The position numbers were made by a program, and so were the translations under genes. This document shows, one piece after another, positions 1-10,061 of a stretch of 64,000 bases of DNA (position 1 is its first letter; each line of letters starts with the position of its first letter). Source of the stretch: Hsuehochloa calcarea (Eukaryota; Streptophyta; Magnoliopsida; Poales; Poaceae); assembly GCA_036346395.1 (NCBI GenBank), contig CM070599.1:18777232-18841231 (forward strand), read 5' to 3'. The notes under the pieces are model-generated. The model was not told the origin of the DNA and did not search any database. It saw nothing but the letters and a program-made list of their open reading frames with translations.

Positions 1-729
1 TGGCTGACCAGGCTAATAGATGAGAGGGAAAAGCATAAGGTAAGGGAAGACAATCTACTAAGGGAGCAAGTTTAACCTGAGGAACACCAAGGAACACAGA
101 AATAGCCGAAAAACTATTAAGAAGCATAAAACTCACAGCCAAACTACACACAGAAAAAGGAAAACAAAAATCTAATCGTCTAGTCGATTAAACTGTAACT
201 TAACTAGGCTACTTGGCTCAACACATGGGAGGAACCAACACTGATATATCCTATATGGCTGGTCTGAAGAAAACTCGAACTGGTTACGGTCTTCATGCAA
301 CGTTGACTGCTTGAGATCCTTGCAGGCGAATCTTGGAGAAAGATAGGGGCGACGTACAACTTCTTCTTGGTCTTCAATTCTTGCGACGAACTTGTCTTGA
401 ACACTTGGAGAGATGTCGATGCATTGTAGTTGGTTGCATGGTCTTCGAACAATTGTTGAAAACAGCTCCTGGGCATCCACCAAGATATTTGGCACCGATA
501 ATGACAACTATGGAAGTTATGAGGCAAGAAGGTCCAATTTAATACTCAAAATGGTGAGGAAGAATATAGATGAGAAATGAATAGAGTGGAAGAGAATAGA
601 ATCTAGACAAGATGAGAATAGCACATCATGAGATTTTCCATTTGTAAAATAAGTTTTGAACTTTTCCTTAAACACTGCCATTCTAACTAAGGTCACGACC
701 TACAGTCGATATGGCTCTGATACCACCTC
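1..729 (-). mobile_element. 5' interior of minus-strand gypsy element A1 (partial)
   Basis: This stretch follows the primer-binding site of LTR A1 when read on the minus strand, so it is the untranslated leader and beginning of the interior of an element that leaves the window at base 1. Two overlapping minus-strand frames of about 110 codons (roughly 527-172) are open, but I do not recognise gag or any other domain in them. They may be leader sequence or a decayed N-terminus. Nothing else is visible. Confidence 0.6.
714..725 (-). other. Primer-binding site of A1 (initiator tRNA-Met type)
   Basis: Read on the minus strand this is TGGTATCAGAGC, the standard initiator-methionine tRNA primer-binding site of plant LTR retrotransposons. 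It lies four bases beyond the LTR end (minus-strand ...GTCCCGACA at 730), which fixes A1 as a 5' LTR of a minus-strand element. Confidence 0.85.
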
Positions 730-2937
730 TGTCGGGACCCAAATATGCAAATCTGGACCCTCTGTGTATACTGCACTAGTCCGAGATCACGCTAGTGCAC
801 ACAAAGGGCAACATCGATGAAATATCAATTCCATATACAAAGATGACTAATAAATAGACAAATAACAATAATTATCAGAGTAAAGACCTTAAGGTCAAAG
901 CTTGCAATTAATGTCTCAGAAGACAAATAGCTCAATAAAGCTGCAGCGGAACGTAACGGAATAACTTCAGTGAAGCCCATCCATATGCCCACAGGCAATC
1001 GACTGGGGTAGCGTGACCTAGTTCTCCACGATCCTTGAGGTAGACCTTGTGGGTGACGATTCTTCCATACATTGATTGTTTATAACAAGTATGAGTACAC
1101 ACCGTACTCGCAAGTCATACCACATAATGTAATTTATAGATGATGGCTTATTCCAAAGGAATGGCTTCTGTGGTTATTTTGCAGAAATGCAACATTTGCA
1201 ATTGAATACAAATAATAGATTGAAAGCATAATTCAAAACAAATAGGCAATAATAAGTTAACAATTGATTTCACAAAGGACACACAGTCTAATCAAGTTAT
1301 TCACACAGCTGCACAAGTTATCTCATACAGCTGACCCTTTTCCAATTGTTTTATGAAAATCTACCCCTCGTGTGAAATTCCCGAGCATGTCCATATCCGA
1401 TGACGCGGCTATTTGAATAGATTGATTAAACACTCTGCAGAGGCTGTACACTTTACCCACACGATACAATCAGTGGGGCCAGCACTGACCATAACAAAAC
1501 CTTTCAGAGACTTCATCTCAAACAATGACACTCCCGATGTGCTTTCCTGCCGTCCAATTTGTACACATAGCCCTTGGAGCGACACACACCGTTGGGCGAG
1601 GATGCGTGAACTGTCCCGCGATGTGACATATCACACCTCCACCCATCACACGGTTTAAATACAACTTTGAGTTGTCAATGTCAAGACTCCATAACTTACT
1701 AAGTCGGGCCCACCATACTAGGCATGTGGTCGCATGCAGAAAGCCGAGTTCAATGGCGCACAAAGTTAAGTCCTTAATTGACTAAGGCAAGACTTCCAAT
1801 TTTAACCCAAATCACAAAGTTTATAGCACACGGCTCCACCGTTCACACAGATCCACCACTTGCCTCGGTCTAAATCTTTTCCCACCACGTTGATTAAGTG
1901 CAACACATGCCATCAACGAGTAACAAGACACAACACACACGGTTTCATCACGGTTTCATAATCACTTAGTCAAGTTTATAATTGCGACTCAGATGAAATG
2001 ATGACTCGTGGCATGGCTAAGCAGTCTAATCGTATCTAACCAACCCACGTTGGTGCTACGATAATACCAACTAATAATGAACCAACCTAGGGTGACAAAA
2101 GATCATGGCATACAATAGACAAGGTGGATATAACAAATTGGATTAATAACTATCCCAAAAGCATTTAAATAAATACTTGAAATAGAATGCAATACATTGA
2201 AACAAAGTAGTTTGAAAACTGGGTTCAATATGATCAAAGGTATAACTTGCCTTGCTATAGCAATGATGGTCTTGTTTATCTTCAATCTTCTACTTCCTTG
2301 CTTTTCAGCTCTTTCGGACGATTCCGGGGCTTCAATGTCTAACGATAAAGAAAGCGCAAAACAAACACAATTCAAAAGACAAATCAAATAAACTCCAAAT
2401 TGAAATTGAATGGTACTGGAAGATAGATATTGAATTTAGATGAATGTAGGAATTTGAATGGGTTCAAGCGGAATTCGAATGAATAAGATATGGTTTTTGG
2501 AATGATGAAAATAAAAAGAGAGACAAGCTGACAAGTGGAATATTATCAGAATATCCCATTCCGAAAATATTAGAGAATGATTGAGTGTATGACATGTGGG
2601 ACCGACTGATATTAATGGATTTCTAGAATTAAAAATAATTCGAAAAATAAGGTAGACAGAACGACATGTGGAACCAATAAGATAAAAGGATTTTCAAGAA
2701 TTAAATTAATTCTCGAAAATAAGATTAGGGTTGACATGTGGGCCACTGGTCTATGGACCAGGTCCACGGAGATACGCTAGTCCACGGTGGACCAAGCTCA
2801 TGGAGGAGGGTTGACCAAAGGTTGACTGACATGCGGGACCCGCACGTAAGTGAGATAAATAATTATAATTTTTATTTGGTGGACGACATGTGGGGTCAAC
2901 AAGGAAGTGAGAGGAGATATATATTTATGTATACAAA

Positions 2938-3022
2938 CGTACGTACATACACACACACATATATATATATATACACATACATATATATATATACACACAC
3001 GCGCACGTGTATACATACATAT
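2938..3022. repeat. (TA)n/(CA)n microsatellite inside LTR A1
   Basis: Alternating purine-pyrimidine tract made of CATACA, ACACAC and TATATA blocks. A related tract occurs at the equivalent place in LTR A4 (54,940-54,980), exactly at the edge of the element B insertion. Confidence 0.85.
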
Positions 3023-4011
3023 ACATCAACAGGAACAGAGGCTAGCTCACGCGCATGGAGATGGATACAAGAATTCTTACCGAGATGGGAAACAAGGATT
3101 AGGGAAAAGAATTAATGAGAACAGAATAAATGCTACGATTAGCGAGACGCCTTGTGTGTAGGACAGAAAAGAAATAGAACTGAAGACATGCACTCACGCA
3201 TATACATACAGAGGGTAGGGACGGTCATGCAGTGGCGTTGGCTTGGAAAGTTGGAATAATCCACATAGCCAACAGAACAGTAGCATATATATTTAGTGCA
3301 TGGGGTAGCAAAGTGACGAGAAAAGACCATGAAAAATAATTAATAGAGGATCAAGTCGAACATTAAAGAACAATGAACAGGGACTAAAAGAAGGAACCGA
3401 CCACCGCGGACACAACCAAAAACAACACCATATACAGAACAGTATACTGGCTCTGGTGAGCATTATGGCCGGCGGCCGGCGGTGGTCCTTGGCGGCCCCA
3501 TCAGAGAAAGGAGATGAAATAAAAAGGAACCAGAGAAGGATTAAGCACTGACCGAATGGGACTCATACAAGAAGAACCGCTCGTTCTGTACACAATTCAG
3601 GCACAACCTACAGACTAAAAGTAGCGATCAAGATGGCCGGCGTTTGGATGCGACGCGGCAGCGGCGAAAAGGTAAAACGGAAAGGAAACGACGAGCCGGA
3701 CGTAATGGTGCGGTCGGATTTGAGAAATACTCACCGAGGAAGCAGAATACGCGAAGAATACGGTTGGGATACGGCGGACGACGAAATCCCGGCGAACTTC
3801 AAAGCGAAGGGATGGTACCATGGCGTGAAACACGGCGCGCGAACCCAACGCCACGAGCGGTTTGCCGGCGGACGTCGGATGAAGGAGAAACTTCGCGTGG
3901 AAGATTTTCGGATGAACTCGTATTCGCAAACTGCGATGAACACAGATCGATTCGGGAAAAGCAAATCGGGGATTGGAAGAGGATGTCGAGAGCGGATGCG
4001 TAGCAGACGGA

Positions 4012-4024
4012 TCGCATTATATGC
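4012..4024 (-). promoter_or_regulatory. TATA-like box of LTR A1
   Basis: Minus strand reads TGCATATAATGCG about 430 bp inside the LTR start and just before the GC-rich leader. LTR A4 has the matching TGCATATAAAAG at 48,151, also about 435 bp from its start, so the position is conserved. Promoter activity is inferred. Confidence 0.5.
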
Positions 4025-4451
4025 ACCGGCTAAAAGATATAGAGATTTGAATTTTGAATCAAAAGCGAGCGAGTTCGTTTGGTCGTTTGGTGGCGACTCT
4101 CTCGCCGAGAAAATCACGTGGGCGATAACGCATGCTACTGTTCACGTGGGGAGGAGAGAGAAAATAAAACTGATTTTCGGATTTTAATTAAAAGGCAACA
4201 AATCGATAAGATAGAATAAATAGCAAAAAAATCCAGAAAAATGCCCAGAAATACCAGAAAATTCCTTTTAACATAAGGAAGCCAAATAAAATAGATTTTT
4301 ATTTAATTGATGTTTAGATTAGTCAAATTAAATATTTTTAATTTAGAAAAATTCTAATTAAGCTTTATTAATTCAAATAAAATTGGTGAAATTTTCTAGT
4401 GACCTAAACTACTTAAAAGATTTTTGAAAAGCCAAATTTTGGGACGTTACA

Positions 4452-4580
4452 TTCCATCACCTCATTAACAAAGCTCTCATCCTGGAGAATGAGAGGAAAA
4501 CTGCGGAGTACAATCGAAAGAGAAAGATGGCCTTCCATAAGCCGCAAAGTAATTTCCTACAGAAGCCGTTAAGTGTGTGA
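4452..4580 (+). pseudogene. Ty3/gypsy gag fragment
   Basis: A 42-codon open stretch translates to a peptide containing INKALILENER and NRKRKM, resembling the segment just upstream of the zinc knuckle in chromovirus gag proteins (alanine/leucine-rich helix followed by a basic RKRKM motif). It ends in TGA. It is a scrap of about 0.13 kb wedged between the start of LTR A1 (4450, minus strand) and the distal end of LTR A3 (about 4,575). It reads on the plus strand, opposite to both neighbours, so it belongs to neither and marks an older insertion. Confidence 0.55.
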
Positions 4581-5437
4581 CCCCGTAGGTTCATGTGTAG
4601 TTCGGTTGTGACTCGAAAACCTTTTTCGACCACGAGTCGTTAGTGGTACCTAGCAGAATATAAAGATTCCCAAATACACACAAATTATATTAGACGAACC
4701 TTAATGCAATATGATCAACGAACAGGTCCTATTTGGTCTCGACCAGTTCGCAACTCCTTACGACCAATTTTGACCAGCCTACGACCAGTTCATATTTAGT
4801 CTCGACCAGTTGGTAACTCCTTACAACTGGGTTTCGACCACTTAGTGATCATGTTTGACCAGCCTACGACTAGCTCGTATCACCATACGACTAGTGCGTA
4901 TCTGATCGAACTGAACAACCAGCTCGTGTATTCTCTCTTTGCCTCACGATATCTGGTTGAACTCTAGGTGAGATGTTATGTCATCCATGGACTATTCAAT
5001 ACTTTCTCGATAGAGTGATTGATAACTTCATGTGATCGAACTCCTAGACCATCAGTGGCATGGTCATACACTTTCTTTATCCGACCACATCGAGGGGCTC
5101 AGAGACATCTCTCTTGTTATGTTAGGAGGGGTAAATCTCATATATCACCAGTCACATTCCTATGCATATTTCATAGCATATTCAAAAGCAACCTTTATGA
5201 CTACCCGGTTACGTAGTAGCCTTTAGCAACCCCAAAGTGTAGTCTTTTACACATGTTGGAAACCATGCTAATCTCAGGTCTAAGGATTATACATCATCAT
5301 TAATAGATTTTGCAAAAAAAAGTACAATAATTAAAATAGTAGAATCAACATGGTCAAAGGGGTTGCTTGCCTTTCTCTAGTTGTTCCGAAAAGGAGGATG
5401 GATCGTCGTCGAAAATGTCATTCAAACAATCAACGTT
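4574..5437 (-). mobile_element. Distal (3') part of minus-strand LTR A3
   Basis: The right half (about 5,285-5,437) matches A1 near 2,220-2,300 in the same orientation: both contain a phrase like ATGATCAAAG...TTGCCTT. It breaks at 5,437 where copia element 1 inserted and resumes at 44,919. The left half holds two degenerate tandem units (about 4,735-4,900) built around CTCGACCAG and CAGCCTACGAC. The left edge TGTGTGACCCC would be an LTR end (minus strand ...GGTCACA), but no primer-binding site follows and I found no matching target duplication, so this border is unproven. Confidence 0.5.
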
Positions 5438-5552
5438 TGAGAGACCATGTGAGAGGTGTCCCCAAGTGAGTGATGAGTATTTGACGCTGTTGTTGAAAAT
5501 TTTGTGATTTGATTCATCGTTCTTATTCTTGCGATTGTGGTTCATCTTGTGC

Positions 5553-5850
5553 GGAGCTTAGGCTGGGAGTGCGGAAGTTTCGATCATCGGAACTTCCGCC
5601 CTGGGAAAGCGGAACTTCCGATTATCCTGAGCATTGTGTTCTATTTTGGTTTGGTGCGGAGCTTCCGGCCTGGGAGTGCGGAAGTCCGATCATCGGAACT
5701 TCCACCCTGCGAAAGCGGAACTTCCGATTATCTTGAGCATTGTGTTCTGTTTTGGTTTGGTGTGGAGCTTTCGACCTGGGAGTGCGAAAGTTCCGATCAT
5801 CGGAACTTCCGCCTTGGTGAAATCGGAACTTCTGTTTGTGCGCAGAACTG
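5553..5850. repeat. Palindrome-rich tandem repeat in LTR of element 1
   Basis: About 2.7 copies of a unit of roughly 105 bp, each holding inverted motifs of the type GGAAGTTCCGATCATCGG and CGGAACTTCCG. The same array lies in the 3' LTR at 15,288-15,590. Clusters of short palindromes in LTRs are reported for Sireviruses; they are thought to be regulatory or recognition sites, but the function is not settled. Confidence 0.8.
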
Positions 5851-6221
5851 AGCAGTGAGTGTTTTGTTTTGATTTTTAGTTGTGTATGAGTTTGAGTTAA
5901 ATGCAAATGATGATTATATTATATCGAGCAATGCTATGTGATGTGTTTCTTGTCTGTGCTGGTTGCAGGGCATCGAGGCGAAGTCGTGGCGAGACACGTG
6001 GAGACCGGACTAGACGCAGGCGGCGTTGAGGTCAGAACGGTCAAGGTGTGTCGAAGACGGCGTGCACTCGAGGCGGTTGCGAGTCGTGGACAACAAGGAA
6101 TGTGGGACCTTCCAGAAGGTGCACAAGGGGCGAAAGCGTAATTTCGCAAGGCAGCACAAGTGGAAGCGGGATCTGTTAGGGTTTAGCCGGCATAACGGGT
6201 TGGAGACCCGTTAGCCAAGAG

Positions 6222-6230
6222 CTATAAATA
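6222..6230 (+). promoter_or_regulatory. TATA box of copia element 1 5' LTR
   Basis: CTATAAATA followed by GAGGTGAACC, about 785 bp into the LTR. The identical box occurs in the 3' LTR at 15,963-15,970. It is the best candidate for the core promoter driving the genomic RNA. Confidence 0.65.
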
Positions 6231-6965
6231 GAGGTGAACCCCTGGTTATTTTGGTGAGTTTTTTTATAGAGAGAGCATTAGGGTTAGCTTTTTCTAAAGA
6301 GCCTTTGGAGAGGTTGTTTTGCTTTGTGGCTTTAGTTGTTGAGATGGAGAGGGAGAGGATGAACTGATTTTCTTGTAATCATTCCTCTGGTTGTGTCTAT
6401 GTAATCCGTTATTGCAAGGAATGAAATTCTCTTGTTTACTTTCTGTTCTTGTCTCTGTTCTTATTAAGGCTTGATTCATGAGACTTTGGTTTTTGGCTTG
6501 ATTCTTGTTGGGAAGTACCAAAATGGGTTGCTCTTTGTTTGGATGGTACCACAAGATCATTTGATCAACTTTCCCAAGAGCAAATCAACTGGAAGCTTAG
6601 TTCTTGAGTTTGGTTTTTATCTGTTCTTCCTTCCCGTACCTAGGTCTTGGATGAAAATCTTGTTTTCCTTCTTGAGATGTCATGAAACTTGGCATGTTGA
6701 ATCTACAGGCTATTAAGTAGCTACCCTCAAAGTTTCATCACTCAAGAATCCAAGAATCATGCGAATTTAAGGTTTTTGGTCTTTCTTGCCAAATATTCAA
6801 GAAATCCGACTTTGCTTTGATTAATGAATCTTTGTCTACGATTCCTTCTCAATGAGGTCAAGATATTGTTTAGGATGATGTCCTATAAAACTTGACCCGA
6901 GAAGAGCAGCAAATTGTGAGTATTTCAGATTTTTGGCAAATTTCAGTACGTGCTGTTCTTCGGTC

Positions 6966-7085
6966 AGGACAATCGGAACTTCCGCTATTTACACACCGGA
7001 ACTACCGCATGCGGAACTTCCGCACTGGAAGACCGGAACTACCGCAGTGCGGAACTACCGCAAGGTACAATCGGAACTTCCGATA
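6966..7085. repeat. Second palindrome cluster, LTR of element 1
   Basis: Runs of CGGAACTTCCG and CGGAACTACCGC, the same core as the first cluster, here near the LTR 3' end. The matching stretch in the 3' LTR is 44,636-44,755 with a few changes. Confidence 0.75.
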
Positions 7086-7249
7086 TTTGACAGAACCGCC
7101 CAGTTTGTGTTTAACTTTTTGGATTTGATTCACTTCACATCTTTTGTTTATCAAAGGGTTTTGGATTGCTGTGTGGACACTTGAGAGGGGAGGATCTTAA
7201 TTTTTAAGGCACCATTCACCCCCCTCTGTTGCCATTTCGGTCCTACAAT

Positions 7250-7261
7250 TGGTATCAGAGC
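7250..7261 (+). other. Primer-binding site of copia element 1
   Basis: TGGTATCAGAGC, two bases after the LTR end, complementary to the 3' end of initiator tRNA-Met. It primes minus-strand DNA synthesis. Confidence 0.92.
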
Positions 7262-7303
7262 CGGTTAGCTCTTCTCGATAGATCTTTAACCGGTCTGTGA
7301 GCC

Positions 7304-10003
7304 ATGGCAACTGATAAGTATTCCACCAAGCCTCCCGTCTTTGATGGCCTGGATTACCCTTTCTGGAAGAGCCGAATGGAAACATATATCCAGGCTCAGG
7401 GGTATGCCATCTGGCGAAAGGTGAAGGTCAGATTTGCTGTTCCTGCCGATGAAAACATCAATATGGGGAACATGCCCGATGTTGAGGCCAATACAAAGGC
7501 AAGGAACATTATAATCCAAGACTTGAGCCGACGCGAGTTTGATCGCATCTCTCATCTGTCGTCGGCTTTCGACATCTGGGTGACCCTCGACGCTTACCAT
7601 GAGGGTACCACCGGATCAAGATACCGACGAGGACCGATTCAGCGAGAGTACAACAAGTTTGAAATGCTCGCTGGCGAGTCCCTTGATGAGTGCTTTGCGC
7701 GTTTTCACAAGATTTTGAGTAACCTCCAAGCGGTCGGTCTCACATACCCCGACTCGGAAAATGCTCGTCAGATGCTCGTAGCTCTTGATTTGCGCGTTTG
7801 GGAGATGAAGGTGACTACCATCAAGGATACCACGGACCTCTCGACTTTGACTCTTGACGCACTTTACTCGCGCCTCAAGACTCACGAGATTGACATAGTC
7901 TCTCGAAGGTCGAAGTCACAGTCGATGGCCTTAGTCACCGATCCCACTTCTGGATCTTCTTCTGAGTCACTTTGCGGTTTCTCCCTGGCTGCTCTCTGTG
8001 ACATAACTGATGATCAGTTAGAGCAGCTTGCGGATGAGCAATTAGCCCTCCTAGCTCGGAAGTTTTCCCATGCTTACAAGAGAAGGAGGGATGGAAAAAG
8101 AGGAGGACCCGTGATTTGCTTCGAGTGTGGTGGCCCCAACCACATCCGAGCAAACTGCCCTAAGCTCGGGAAGGGCAAAGGTGACTATAGCGGTCCGAGC
8201 AAGAGCGACTACATCGACAAGAACCGCAGCATGAAGCCCTCAGCACCTGCTCAAGGCAAGAAGAAGTTCCGCAACTTTGGGAAGGCCAAGAAGCTCTTCC
8301 ATCGCGTCCTCACCGCCTTCGACGACCTCATCTTCAGCGACGTGGAGGGATGGAGCGACGACGAAGGCAAGGATGATCAAGATCCCAAGGACAGTGACGA
8401 CTTCATCGGCATGTGCTTCATTGCCAACGGGTCCAACGTCAGCGACAGCGAGCTCTACAGCGACTCTGATGAGGTAGGTCCCTCCTACGACCAGCTCAAT
8501 GATGCATTTCTTAAGCTTGGAAAGTTTTATGCTAGATCTAGAGCTAGGGTTGGTGATCTTGAGAAGGAAGTAGATAGACTATCACGGGAGCTTACTTCAC
8601 TTAAATCTGCTCCCTCCCGTGAAGATTGTGATACATGTTGTATCTTGATCGGTGACATTGAGAAATTAAGGATTTCGCATGATAGTCTGACTTCTGAGTT
8701 TGATAAGCTTAAGGTGGAGAATGCTAGTCTGCTTGCTGAACTAGAAATGAGTAGGGTAGCACCTATTTCATCGACTATTATAGAGACTACTTCTTGCACC
8801 TCTTGTGAGGATAAGGACAATGCTTTTAAAGGTCGTTATACCATGTTGCCTGATCTGCCCGAGATTTGTGAAAGCTGTAATAATCTAAAATTGAATCTAA
8901 AACGGGCAGACCATAAGATTACTGAATTGCAAGCTTTCCTTCTTGAGCCTATTGCTTCATGTGTGAATTGTCTCAAACTTACTGCTGAACTTGAATCTGT
9001 CTCCAAACAGTTTCAAGAACTTGTTGATGACAATAACAAACTGGCCAAATTTGCTTCTAAGGACCCTGTTAGCTCACCATGCAGTAACTGTGAAAAACTC
9101 AAATATGAATTGATTGTTCTGGATAAAAAATGTGTGAAGCTAACTAAGGACCTACTAGAGAAGCAACCATCTACTTATAATGTGTGTGCTGGGAAGAAGC
9201 ATAAGGGTTTGGTAGAGACGCCTAGCGACGTTAACCAACTGGCTAGTAGTAGGACTGTTCCCTCAGAGTCGGCTGTGCATGCACAAGCCAATCTTTCCTC
9301 TGCTGTTGGTTCTTCTTCTGCTCCCTTATCCTCTGCTGTTCCTTCTTCCCACTGCTCTTCTTGCACCTCTCTCTTTCGGGAGTGTCAGTATCTTATGAAC
9401 ACTCTCGAGAGGTTTGTAGGAGGTAAGAAGAAGCTCAACCTCATTCTAGACCAATCTAAGATTTGCAGATTTAATCAGGGTCTAGGATATGATTTCCTTG
9501 AGGACATGAGAAAGCATCCACCTGTCGTGCTCAGAACCATAGCACCAGGTGTGATCAAGACTAAGCCCAGGACTGAGAAAGTCAATTTTAAATCAGCGGG
9601 CTTTGTTCAAAGGATCTCTGACAGCAAGGTGATTCCACCTGCAACTTCGGCCTCTCAGAAGGCAAAGTATCATTGCACCTTCTGTCAGAAGGATGGACAC
9701 TTGTTCGATCACTGCTTCAGGCGCGCCAAGATCACGCGTAGAGACCGTGTTGAGTCTCTTAGGCGCATTCAGGGTCAGCCCCAGACCTTGAATGCACCTA
9801 AGACCAACACGAGGTCTAGGCTTATTCCAGCTGATGATTTTGGGCAGCATCGAGGACTTGGTTTTTCCGAGTTTTCTGGTTTTCGTCCTCATGCTCCCCT
9901 TGGTCGTGACTTTCGTCATTTTGAGGGTAGATCTCGGTTTCCCTTTCGAGATGGCTACATGGCGAGATCGACATGTTGCGGCATTCGACTCGCTCTTCCA
10001 TAG
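7304..10003 (+). CDS. gag: Sirevirus-type Gag protein, 899 aa
   Basis: Structural capsid/nucleocapsid protein of copia element 1. The ATG lies 43 bp after the primer-binding site and opens a continuous frame. Residues about 1-240 resemble the plant copia gag domain (DUF4219/UBN2: PPVFDGLDYPFWKSRM near the start, AYHEGT later). A CCHC zinc knuckle CFECGGPNHIRANC begins at residue 272. An acidic serine/aspartate stretch follows (about 345-400), then a long predicted coiled coil interrupted by Cys-x-x-Cys pairs (CDTC, CTSC, CESC, CVNC, CSNC, CSSC). A second knuckle CTFCQKDGHLFDHC starts at residue 791. The last 20 residues look frame-shifted relative to copia relatives, so the natural C-terminus probably lay in another frame. 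This is the only long intact reading frame with clear domains in the window. Confidence 0.88.
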   Translation: MATDKYSTKPPVFDGLDYPFWKSRMETYIQAQGYAIWRKVKVRFAVPADENINMGNMPDVEANTKARNIIIQDLSRREFDRISHLSSAFDIWVTLDAYHEGTTGSRYRRGPIQREYNKFEMLAGESLDECFARFHKILSNLQAVGLTYPDSENARQMLVALDLRVWEMKVTTIKDTTDLSTLTLDALYSRLKTHEIDIVSRRSKSQSMALVTDPTSGSSSESLCGFSLAALCDITDDQLEQLADEQLALLARKFSHAYKRRRDGKRGGPVICFECGGPNHIRANCPKLGKGKGDYSGPSKSDYIDKNRSMKPSAPAQGKKKFRNFGKAKKLFHRVLTAFDDLIFSDVEGWSDDEGKDDQDPKDSDDFIGMCFIANGSNVSDSELYSDSDEVGPSYDQLNDAFLKLGKFYARSRARVGDLEKEVDRLSRELTSLKSAPSREDCDTCCILIGDIEKLRISHDSLTSEFDKLKVENASLLAELEMSRVAPISSTIIETTSCTSCEDKDNAFKGRYTMLPDLPEICESCNNLKLNLKRADHKITELQAFLLEPIASCVNCLKLTAELESVSKQFQELVDDNNKLAKFASKDPVSSPCSNCEKLKYELIVLDKKCVKLTKDLLEKQPSTYNVCAGKKHKGLVETPSDVNQLASSRTVPSESAVHAQANLSSAVGSSSAPLSSAVPSSHCSSCTSLFRECQYLMNTLERFVGGKKKLNLILDQSKICRFNQGLGYDFLEDMRKHPPVVLRTIAPGVIKTKPRTEKVNFKSAGFVQRISDSKVIPPATSASQKAKYHCTFCQKDGHLFDHCFRRAKITRRDRVESLRRIQGQPQTLNAPKTNTRSRLIPADDFGQHRGLGFSEFSGFRPHAPLGRDFRHFEGRSRFPFRDGYMARSTCCGIRLALP

Positions 10004-10061
10004 CAATCGGATTGAGAATACTTCAGTGTCGCGTCATGAGACCTTACGGCTTGTTGAGTGA

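Larger units (their letters stand above)
730..4450 (-). mobile_element. LTR A1, 3.7-kb Ty3/gypsy-type 5' LTR
   Basis: On the minus strand it starts TGTAACGTCCC at 4450 and ends CCCGACA at 730, directly followed by a primer-binding site. Length 3,721 bp, in the range of the long LTRs of Tekay/Del chromoviruses in grasses. The first 0.45 kb (minus sense) is AT-rich, followed by a TATA-like box and a GC-rich leader (about 3,450-4,000), then an AT-rich body. Segments match LTR A4 at 47,717-48,410 and 54,940-56,521 in the opposite orientation, for example the stretch around 2,100-2,300 against 55,360-55,560. The open frames inside it (such as 3,633-4,187) are GC-rich chance frames. Family assignment beyond gypsy is inference. 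Confidence 0.8.
5438..7247 (+). mobile_element. 5' LTR of copia element 1
   Basis: Starts TGAGAGACCATG and ends GGTCCTACA, 1,810 bp. It matches the rejoined 3' LTR (908 + 907 bp) nearly base for base by eye. Differences include a missing AATCCAAG near 6,745 and scattered substitutions in 6,350-6,710. It carries two palindrome clusters, a TATA box and a pyrimidine run CACCCCCCTCT near its end. Confidence 0.92.

Noticed and set aside
172..527. Two overlapping minus-strand frames as gag of A1
   Set aside because: In the right place for leader or gag start, but neither shows a gag domain or zinc knuckle, so kept only as interior sequence.
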